Translations under genes and position numbers: made by a program
Shown: positions 55,955-64,000 of the stretch, one piece after another
Layout: each line of letters starts with the position of its first letter
Position numbering within the stretch: the stretch's first letter is position 1
Source: Antrodiella citrinella
Lineage: Eukaryota; Basidiomycota; Agaricomycetes; Polyporales; Steccherinaceae
Length of the DNA stretch: 64,000 bases
Assembly: GCA_004802725.1 (NCBI GenBank)
Contig: SGPM01000096.1
Span: 1 to 64,000 of the forward strand
Direction: 5' to 3'
Notes under the pieces: model-generated
What the model was told of the DNA's origin: nothing
Seen by the model: only the letters and a program-made list of their open reading frames with translations
Databases searched by the model: none

Positions 55955-58232
55955 TTAATCGACATAGGTCTCCGTTCCTTTCTTCCACACCGCGCGAGGG
56001 GTATACTTGAGCGAGGTGTCAGCTTCACGCTCCTGCACGCTCTTGTGGAAGCAGGGATTGATATCTGGGATATGTCTTCCCCTGCCTAGGTGGAATCTAC
56101 ACACCGAATATCAACAATGCTCTCACAAACAAACAAACAAACAAAAGGGCGAATGACTCACCCGATCTTCTGGTGCCACATCCCCTTTCCATCTTGGTAT
56201 GAATACGTCAGAGGAATGATCTCCAACAGCCACCACGCCCACTTGATCTGGAGTTGGTCGTAGATTGGCTGCACGGCGTCGGTTTCTGTCAGTGCCTCCG
56301 AGATCTGTGACGCCCCGTCGCCGACTTCCGCTCCCGAATCTTCTCCAGGGACCTCCAATGTCAGGTGGTCCGTCTTCGGAGACGCGAAAGGATTTGGCTC
56401 AGCGGCGGATTTGAACTTCAGCTTAGTCTGAGTGCCCGCAGGCGCGTGAAGTTGCTGTTTCAAGGTAGAGCTGGGTGGGGTAATGGGAAACCCGACGCCC
56501 GTGAACACAGAGTTCGGAATCTTAGAGCGCGTGAGGGCGTCCGAGTCGAAGCTTATCCCGACTTGCGAAAGAACCACTTGACGGACCATCCACCGGAGGG
56601 TGATGTCGCTCAGACTATACTCGGTCGCGTCAGAGACCGAGCCACCGCCTATGTCTGTGATATGACAAGAACGTTGAGTATATGCGCGTCATTTTTATCG
56701 GGGAAAAGATGACTTGCCAGCGTGACACCCGGAGAACCAGACCTCTTTCACGTCTGTTACTTTCTCCGGCTCCGGTGCGAGACCAGGAGCGGTCTTGACA
56801 TCCACCGCCGAATCCTTGAACGAGACGTCGTCCGCATGAGCCTCCGTCGTCTCTTCAACGACGACAGAGGACAAACCCGTGTTGACCGATTTCGTCTGGA
56901 CAATCATAGTGCCTTTCCTCTTCGATTTCCGCCTACTGACACGTCGCACAACCTTCCCGACGCTATCCTCAATCGCATGGGTCACCTTCTCAAAGACATT
57001 ATCTTGTTTGGCCATGACTGGGGAGGCTTGGTTCGGATCCTTTCGCGCAGATGCAGCATCTGGGGCGGGACGATGATACAAGTTCGGTCGGAACTTGACG
57101 CGGTGCTACAGGGTATACATAGGCACTAGTCAGTATATGAGTGCATCCCATGATTTCAAGAATGGAAACTAACCTCGTCAAGGGAAAGCGCATGACGGAA
57201 TGTCTTAATAGTGGAGTTCGCCGTCGTAAATGGCAGATTACGTGCCATCAATATACCAACGCTCGCTACCGTTTCCCTATAATTCATTTCAGTCGGTCAG
57301 ATACCCAATAGCTACGAGAACAGTACGTCATACGTACCAAACACCGACGAACTCGATTTCGACCGCTCGACAGAAGGTCTGCTTGAAACCGTGGGCGAGC
57401 TTGAGGCTCGTCTTGTCTGTCTGGGTGTAGAGCTTGTACGCGAAGGGAACTTGTTCTGGATTGTCCTTGGGAAGCAAGCCGATCTATAATTGACGCATAC
57501 ACCCAGTTAGTATCAGTATTCCTACATGACAGAGCGTGGTCTGAGGTGGACGGACCTTGTGAATCATACCTGCCAAAGCTCTGGCGGTGTATGCGCCACG
57601 GGAGAAGCCTATGGATACGATCAATACATCACACAGAGGATAGACAGCATAGAATTCTACGTACCAAAAATACATATCTTGTCCCCAGCGCGGTAGTTTT
57701 GCATGAGGAACGTGTACCCACCACGAACGTGGGCATCTAAATACCTATTTCACGCTCGCAATGAGTATTCGCAGAAAAGAGGGCGATGAGGGGACGCGTA
57801 CCATGCAAACGCTTCGTCCAATATCTTTGCTCCCCACTGGAACAAAGGAGAGACTACGCCTGGCTGGATATATGTGCCGATGCCAGGCTGCGATTATGGT
57901 CAGTAGAAGCCAGTGGATCAGCGGACTGGATTGAGACGGACCTGATAGTAACAGATCTGCTCTTCAGCAGAATCCTTCTTGAGCAAACCATAAAACTTGA
58001 CGACGTTCGTGTTCTGTGGGTCGTTCCGTTGATCAATGTCAAGGGTAGAGTACTACAGGATACGCACGTCGCCATCAAACTGGTTGGCCGTACCATCGAA
58101 ACAAAGGATAAGATTTCGCATCTTCTCGGTGCCCATGGTCGGTTTGGGAGTTGGCGGAAGGACCTGGGGATGCAAGACCGGGCTGATATTTGTACGAGGA
58201 GAACTCGACTGGGCGGTCGCTCGGGCTTCCAT
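55955..58232 (-). CDS. DUF2235 domain protein (alpha/beta-hydrolase-like)
   Basis: DUF2235 proteins have an alpha/beta-hydrolase core; bacterial relatives include phospholipase effectors, while fungal members are uncharacterised. From MEARATAQSSSPRTNISPVL (ATG 58232) the exons give KMRNLILCFDGTANQFDGDV, NTNVVKFYGLLKKDSAEEQI, IGTYIQPGVVSPLFQWGAKI, YLDAHVRGGYTFLMQNYRAG and the nucleophile-elbow IFGFSRGAYTARALAGMIHK (GxSxG). Next come AVEIEFVGVW, ETVASVGILMARNLPFTTAN, FRHALSLDE, a Lys/Val-rich insertion, VWFSGCHADIGGGSV (catalytic Asp/His region), TLRWMVRQVV, WWLLEIIPLTYSYQDGKGMW and, after a final intron with a CAAA repeat, FHLGRGRHIPDINPCFHKSV ending GTETYVD (stop 55955-55957). All hallmark motifs are intact. 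The start among several Met is uncertain. Confidence 0.92.
56125..56146. repeat. CAAA microsatellite in the last intron of the DUF2235 gene
   Basis: Five tandem ACAA units. It lies between the donor after KIG and the last exon. Confidence 0.8.
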
Positions 58233-59162
58233 AGTCGGAACTGGGTGGCGACTACGACAAACTATGTGGACCGCACGAGCGCGATGAGGGTACGGGGCGA
58301 TGATGATGCCGGGGAGAGGAGAGCAAGCTGAAACGGAGAGAGTGTATTATGTATGAAGGTGGTGGAGACGGAGGCGCGCACATGGCAGCCGTCAGTGATA
58401 GAGTAGGGACTATGCTTACTGTCACCGCGAGCTTCTCTACCTGCTCAAAAGAAGGCCCGGGTCAATACAATCGTGCTATAATTTTGACCCAAATCCGTCG
58501 TCCTCCTGAGACACGGCGCCGGATGTCTATCATTCCAAGCCCATAAATACCATCTGTGTCCATATCGATGTCCATCTGGTCGTGCTTGAATGAGATGGCC
58601 GTCCGAGGAGGGATGTTCTGTTGTCGAAATCAAAGCAGTTGGTACCCACGTGGCCAACTTTGTTTCCGTTCGCTTGATCGTTCAGATCGCGTACTTGATC
58701 ACCGGCGTCTCCGCACCCACACCGGCACCGCCACGCACGCACAACATCTGCTCGTGAATGCTAGTGCCACCACTCCAAACGGCGCGAAGGCGATGGTCGC
58801 AATCATCGCTTCGTGTTGACATCCGCATACAATTGGAGTGGGTGTCAGAGGTTGGAGCAACGGCGCAGCGCTGTAGGAGAATCTGCTTATGTGAGAATTC
58901 CGGCGAACCGGGAACTTCCATCGCTAAGACGCCGGTCAACCGTATTCGAATTCGAACTGAGAACTTCAAAGTGGGGGTATGTATTGCATAGGTGAAAGCG
59001 ACATGGGGATGTGAACGACAGCAGATACAGATGTACATAGCTGAATCAGCTATAGATATAGATGCAAAAAATAGATCGTTGGGTATCTCCGGAGGTATTG
59101 ACGACGACGAATGGTGGTGGTACAGCAAATCAACCCTCCCGATTCCAACCTAACGTCCGCAT
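58233..59162. other. Intergenic region
   Basis: This lies upstream of the DUF2235 gene and downstream (minus strand) of the F-box gene. A minus-strand frame at 58682-59128 (149 codons) shows no recognisable family and no flanking exons were joined. Confidence 0.45.
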
Positions 59163-61091
59163 TCAGAATAAACAGTACGAAGGTGATATCCTTCTGCGCT
59201 TCCTTGAGTTTGTGTCCTGCACAGCTGCGGCGCTTTGACGGGACGGATCCACCGTTGTCAGATTCCCCGCCCCAATCACATTTTGCTGGAAAGCGTGGAC
59301 GGGGACGAGGGACTCCATGTCTTCCTCAAAACATTCAACCCCGTCCCAAGTAACGTCCACCAGCCCCCTCAGTTGCTGGACATCGTTTGCTCCCATGTTA
59401 ACACAATTTTCCAAGACGAGCTTCTCGAGACCTAGACCTCCGTCCCTGCGATCGTTCAGCGCGCCCAACATCTCCGTGAGCAGCACGTCGTCGTCAGGCT
59501 CACAGGCCTCCCGAAACTGGATAGTGTCCAGCACGAGTACCCTGAGGTGCGGGACAACATACTCCATCGCCCTGCCACCACTAGTCGACACTGGAATATC
59601 CCGTTTACGCCACGATTTCAGCATCCGGTGCAGATCTATCGTCGTACTGCTACCGATGATCCGCGCCGTAGTGAGTTTCGGCACCATCGGAAGGAAGATG
59701 GGCCAGGACGTTTTTTTCCTCCATTTGCCCGGGCGCGATGGAAAGGACCTCTATGTCCCAAAGCGGTAGCAGGCCGCACATGTGCAGCACATCGTCCACG
59801 CTCACAGGATAGAGCATGATGGAGATACGGAGGTCAGGTGGTGGTAAGTCGGGATGCTGCTCGTTCAGGCCGTTCACGGGGAGGACGTCCCTCCAAAGAG
59901 CCACTACGACGGTAGTCGGTGGCTCTTTGCAGATGACCAATGTCCGGAAAGGCGTGGTGCTCCCGATCGTGGTTTTCCCCGACAACTTCGAGAGGATGGC
60001 GTTTGAGAGAGGCTCAAGAGAAGTGTTTCCTACGATACTGGTCGACCTCAAGCAGAGCGATATTTTGCACGTGGCTGGGATAATGAGTGAGTCCAGCAGA
60101 GTGGTCATGAAGATAGATGTGGTGGTCATGCACAACTGCGTGAGCCGGCCTAAAGTGACGGGCTTTATTGCCATGCTCAACAGAGCTTCCTGCTCGGCCA
60201 AGGGGAAGGGTGTCACACACCCCGAGAGGTCCAAGTTCTCCAGGAGGGGCATCAAGGCCAGAGCTTGTAGGATCGCTGCAACTGGTGCAGCATAGCGTCC
60301 CCAACAAGTGACCTTCAAGCGCGTCAAGGTTGGTGCAAGGATATTAGACGACCATTGGAGCCGGTAGCCAGAAACAGTCAACTCTTGTAGCACAGGAAAT
60401 TCGCAGTCATTGAATACGGTGGGCATGGGCGTGACGGTGAGGGAGTCCTTATCTGTTGAACAAAGCGTGAGACACCGCAGGCGGGGCGCGACCGACGGCG
60501 CCGCACTCTCCAACAGTCGGTTGACCGGAGGCGCCAGTTCGAGCTCCAGCGACTCGACTCTATGAATTTCTGCGAGGAGTGCTTGAATCGGCTGGGGGTT
60601 TCGTCCTTTATACAGCTCCGCCTTGACGGTGACGGACATCCGTTTCGACAGAGCGAGCATCTCCATGACGAATTGGGGATCCTGCCCAACCACGTGGAAG
60701 TCTGTCCACAGCTGTGGCGTACTCAGCGCCACACTACGCCAATGCTGGCAGACATGCGAGATGCGTATCCAGGCCAGAGGGTCGGGTCGTCCGTGCGTAC
60801 AAGAAGCTTGCTCTGCGTACATGGCGGCCTTATAGAGCAAGAACGTCCCAGACAGAATCTCGTTGGGGAGGCGGAAGACGGGGATGATGTTCTGGCGTAC
60901 CCGACGGCAGCAACATGCGTTCTCCGCCGTCTGCGAGTCCAGCGCCAGCTGGCGAGCCTGTCTCAGAAAGTCGGCTGCAGCCTCTAGACGACCCAGTACC
61001 GGAGACCTGCGCGATTGGACGATCGGGGGCAGTTAGCGTCGAGCACGAACGGCGGGGTCGATGTGCACGATCGGACTCACAAATCAGACAT
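59163..61091 (-). CDS. F-box-like protein, with a one-base frameshift in the sequence
   Basis: F-box proteins choose substrates for SCF ubiquitin ligases; this group is large in mushrooms. A tiny exon 1 (ATG TCT GAT TT, start 61091, GTGAGT donor) joins in frame across a CTAAC-branch intron to LSPVLGRLEAAADFLRQARQ and the F-box core VFRLPNEILSGTFLLYKAAM. WIRISHVCQHWRSVALSTPQ LW-type sequence follows, then leucine-rich, LRR-like segments (LESLELELA, VLQELTVSG, LENLDLSG, LEKLVLENC). The frame is lost at a run of seven T (plus strand 59711-59717, A7 on the gene strand): removing one base gives continuous EEKTSWPIFLPMVPKLTTAR. The reading ends RKRRRISPSYCLF (stop 59163). It is either an assembly error or a truncating mutation; the rest looks intact. 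Confidence 0.82.
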
Positions 61092-63221
61092 ATTGAAGGA
61101 GGGTACGTGGGGCTACATGTCGGAGTTGAGCGGCATGAATAGATATCGATCAGAGGACGGGAGCTTACGAGACGCGTATGAAATCTAGTGTGGCGATTAT
61201 TTTTTCGTGTACAACGCAGCGTGGCGTTGGGTATCACTCGAGCTACCGTTCCTCAAAGAACAAATCCAAGATATGCCGCTGTAGCAGCAAGGAGTATGAA
61301 GAAGCTAGCTAGCAAGAGAACTTCCAGAAATTGAGAATCAAGGTGAAATCTGCTGTGGAAGCGACTGACAGTAATTCCGGGGAGCCAATTCCAGGTGTTG
61401 TCACCGCAAGGAAATCGGGGCAAAAAGTTGTCGATGGAAGTACCACTATCGAGTCGGGAGACAACCAGTGAAGGGCACAAACACAATAAAGCTCGCGCGG
61501 GGCGGGCGTAGAGGACGAACAAAAAGCCTGAGAGGTCGAGTTCGGACCGAGTGCAGGGCAGGGGGTGCGTGCCGTCGTGTATTGTACGGCGTGCCCGAGG
61601 TGTGTTCCTCTAACACTCTGCACACGATGAAGGGGGATTCTACTCAAGTGTGAAGGGAGAGTGTGCGATGGAGACGCGGTTCGAGATGATTGAGATACCA
61701 GCGGTGACGGCCTGTGAAGGGCCGACCTCGGGGGCAAAGGACCCGTAGGGCTTAGCGCGCGACATACTCTAGTTAGGTCGCCGACCCACTGGCGCGGATG
61801 TGGATTGAGTTGACTGTTCGACGCCGCGCGACGTTGTCCGGCGATGAAAGGAAGGACAATGAGAAATGTGGGTGGTGTCTCGTAGGATGATGTAGTAGCC
61901 TCGAGGCAAAGCTGACTCGGTAACCTGAGGATACGGATACCAAGTCATCGTGTACGAATAGCTCGCGGCAGGCGCAAACGACGAGGATCGAAGGGGGTGT
62001 CGTGCAACGCACTGTGAAGAAGGCAGAAGAAAAGCTACGTCGTACAAGTTCATCCTAGTAAACCCTCCCTCACCGAGTCAACTCTCAAGCTCCCAGAAAC
62101 ACAAGCACAAACACTGGCGAAAAGCTTTTCTCTCTTTCGCCGGCTCATCGCTTGACTGTCCGAATCGAGCTCAGCACTCTCCGCCTCTGGAGGCACAAAA
62201 TCGCCTTCTAAGGCAGGGCTGTGGCGATCATTACGTCCGAGTTGCGTAGATGGGCGAGGCCAGTGAGGGGAGAACAGCTTTTGCCGAAGCCAACTGCCCT
62301 GCTTTGATTAATTTGTGGGTTACGCCACAGCGGCGTAGTTCGCACTGCAAAGCAAGTCTGAGCCAACCAAACATTCATGCAAGAACGAGGAACGGTGAGC
62401 CAACAAGGTAAAGAACGACCACACATCAATCTACCCCCAGAGCCCAAGTAATGTCAGCCTCATATACTACCCCAAATTCCGGCACGGTCCTCGCAACGGC
62501 AGGAGTCCCCACAGAGGCTACAATCCATAAAAAACCACTCGGATTGCTCGTCATACGTTTCCATCTCGCCTTCGTCCTGCTTCCCCTTCAGACCCATCTC
62601 ATGCGTAACAAGAGGGTTAGAAGAGGAGGACCACATCCCAGCCCCACGAGGGGAAAAGCAGGCTAGCGACCCACTGCCAGGATGGGTGATCGGACCTTCT
62701 CAAAGGTGGAATGAATCATTCCTGGGGAGGAAGAGGAAACAGCCGATGAGAAGGCCGATCTGAAGGCTAGTTATCTGTGATCCAAGTACGACACCCGGGA
62801 TGCTGCGAGAACGTGCATGCATCAGCACCATTTGATCGGACTTCACGAAAAGTGTGGCGAGTCCAGGAATCTGAAAATATCCGGCATGCCTGTTTCGTCC
62901 AAAGCATGAGTATTTTCTACCGGTTGTAGGAGATCATGAGCAATTAATTGAATGTATCAAAGCAAGCAAAAAGAAGAGCACAGAAAAGATAAAGCCTAGG
63001 TGAGAAAGAAGTGAAAGCACGTAGCCAGGGAGTGTGGATGACAGACAGAACAATCTCGTCGCTTGAAGAATAACAGGTGGTGGATTTGGTTCAACGGGTA
63101 TCAGGCAACCAGCAAACATGCACAGCACACCTGTTGTGACAGATCGCTCTGATCAGTCGTCGGGAAGTCAAAGACAAGAGACTGGAGGCAGACGCACAAA
63201 GAACCTCAATCATCGTCATTG
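61092..63221. other. Intergenic region without a supportable gene
   Basis: Short minus-strand frames occur at 61253-61522 (ending in a hydrophobic stretch LEVLLLASFFILLAATAAYL), 61309-61737 and 61769-62053 (MNLYDVAFLLPSSQCVARHP). They could be exons of one gene, but I could not join them with credible splice sites. No repeats noticed. Confidence 0.4.
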
Positions 63222-64000
63222 CTATCGCCCATTCGCATACGCATACTCCGGCGTCACTCTTTCGCCCCCTTGTCTAGCATATTCCTGCTCCCTACTGCGC
63301 TCCCTCTCCGCAGCTGCAGCCGATCCAGGTGGGTACGCGTTCATGATGCTTGCAAAGGTCGCCGGCACACCAGCTTGCGTGCCAGGCGGCGACGCATACC
63401 GTCGATCTCGATCATCGCCGCCGCCGCTCTGCGGCATATAGGCTGGGTGTTGTTGTTGTTGCTGCTGCTGAGACGAAGAACCTTGGCGAGACGGCGGCGG
63501 CGGGTGTCCGTGTGTGGGCGAATATACGGCTTGTGGTTGGTCGCGCTCGCGATGCAAAAGCGGCGAGCGCGACGGAGGGCGTTCGCGCTCCCTGTGGGAG
63601 CTCGTGCTGGCGGGCGACCCACTGCCGTTCGCAACGTAGTCTTCATACGAGGCGTTGCTCGCCCTCGAGTCTCTTCGTTCCCTTCCACCACCCCGCACTT
63701 GCTGCTGGAGCGAGTCTTGCTGTTGCATCTGAGCTACCTGCGCTTGAGCTTGACCTGGGGCAGGCCGAGTCATAGGATATTCTTGATGGAACATTATTGG
63801 CTTGATTGTTGAAGTCATCGTCGCCGGCGCACCTTGGCTCAACGCATGCTGACTCCTATGCCTCACCCGCCCATCATGCGCTTGATTCGACCCGCTCTGC
63901 AGATCCTCCGTATCCACGTGAATGATTTGCAGCTCTCGCGGCCTGTCCAGCTCCAACAGCTCTCCATGCTCCGTGTAGTAGTGCGAAGGTGCTCCGTTGC
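63222..64000 (-). CDS. C-terminal part of a glutamine-rich disordered protein (5' end outside window)
   Basis: The minus-strand frame enters from the right edge (NGAPSHYYTEHGELLELDRP, then RELQIIHVDTEDLQSGS) and runs without an intron to YAYANGR and a TAG at 63222-63224. The first 35 residues look ordered; the rest is Gln/Ser/Pro/Arg-rich, with MTRPAPGQAQAQVAQMQQQD, RRDSRASNASYEDYV, a polyglutamine run before HPAYMPQ, and FASIMNAYPPGSAAAAERER. Composition suits a regulatory or transcription-related protein, but the defining domain must lie upstream, outside the window. The first residue of the gene is unknown. Confidence 0.75.
   Translation of the reverse strand, partial: NGAPSHYYTEHGELLELDRPRELQIIHVDTEDLQSGSNQAHDGRVRHRSQHALSQGAPATMTSTIKPIMFHQEYPMTRPAPGQAQAQVAQMQQQDSLQQQVRGGGRERRDSRASNASYEDYVANGSGSPASTSSHRERERPPSRSPLLHRERDQPQAVYSPTHGHPPPPSRQGSSSQQQQQQQHPAYMPQSGGGDDRDRRYASPPGTQAGVPATFASIMNAYPPGSAAAAERERSREQEYARQGGERVTPEYAYANGR
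63448..63470. repeat. CAA/CAG trinucleotide repeat coding polyglutamine
   Basis: On the minus strand CAG and CAA codons encode about seven or eight glutamines in the disordered protein at the right edge. Confidence 0.75.

Noticed and set aside
58682..59128. 149-codon minus-strand frame between DUF2235 and F-box genes
   Set aside because: No recognised family, no credible splice partner; composition does not resemble nearby genes.
61253..62053. Three minus-strand frames that might form one gene
   Set aside because: I could not find GT..AG joins that link them in frame, and none shows a known motif; left as unannotated sequence.

Overview
This is nuclear DNA of a filamentous fungus, almost certainly a mushroom-forming basidiomycete (Agaricomycetes). 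Coding regions are broken by many introns of about 45-90 bases with GT..AG ends and CTAAC/CTGAC-like branch sites. Several families typical of Agaricomycetes are present: BTB proteins, an F-box protein, a seven-helix membrane protein, a DUF2235 protein and a CK1-like kinase. There is no sign of bacterial, viral or organellar DNA. No rRNA, confident tRNA or CRISPR array was seen.

Layout, left to right. 1-2.5 kb is mostly gene-poor, with one possible broken small gene. 2.5-10.2 kb holds two long plus-strand housekeeping genes: AMP deaminase and a sterol 3-beta-glucosyltransferase (Atg26/UGT80 type). 11.5-15.1 kb holds a long, largely disordered unknown protein on the minus strand. 16.1-17.5 kb holds a seven-helix membrane protein. 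17.7-22.0 kb is a rearranged block with a broken short-chain dehydrogenase and two tandem copies of an FMP52-like NAD(P)-binding protein. 22.0-23.2 kb carries two tiny hairpin insertions and a roughly 740-bp terminal-inverted-repeat element. 23.3-28.4 kb is BTB gene, aldo/keto reductase, BTB gene. 28.6-29.2 kb is a small unknown gene.

29.5-32.8 kb is the large subunit of ribonucleotide reductase, with an apparent 4-base exon. Then come a secreted GH30 glucanase (33.3-35.7 kb), a CK1-like kinase with an unusual catalytic loop (37.0-38.9 kb), a delta-12 fatty acid desaturase (39.3-41.0 kb) and a HAD phosphatase (41.8-43.0 kb). 43-48 kb is gene-poor and contains degenerate repeats. 48-50 kb is a one-exon single-span membrane protein with a C-terminal SH3 domain. 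51.3-52.6 kb is a secreted or surface-anchored unknown protein. 53.8-55.4 kb is an unexplained tandem duplication. 56.0-58.2 kb is a DUF2235 hydrolase-like gene, 59.2-61.1 kb an F-box protein with a one-base frameshift, and the right edge holds the 3' part of a glutamine-rich disordered protein.

The genes do not form an obvious pathway cluster. AMP deaminase and ribonucleotide reductase serve nucleotide metabolism; the sterol glucosyltransferase and desaturase serve membrane lipids; GH30, the secreted protein and the SH3 membrane protein act at the cell surface. The most informative non-routine signals are the 4-base exon, the FMP52/SDR rearrangement with its orphan 5' fragment, the hairpin insertions with flanking direct repeats, the inverted-repeat element, the altered kinase loop and the unexplained tandem duplication. 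Exon joins were worked out by eye; gene spans are more reliable than individual splice sites.
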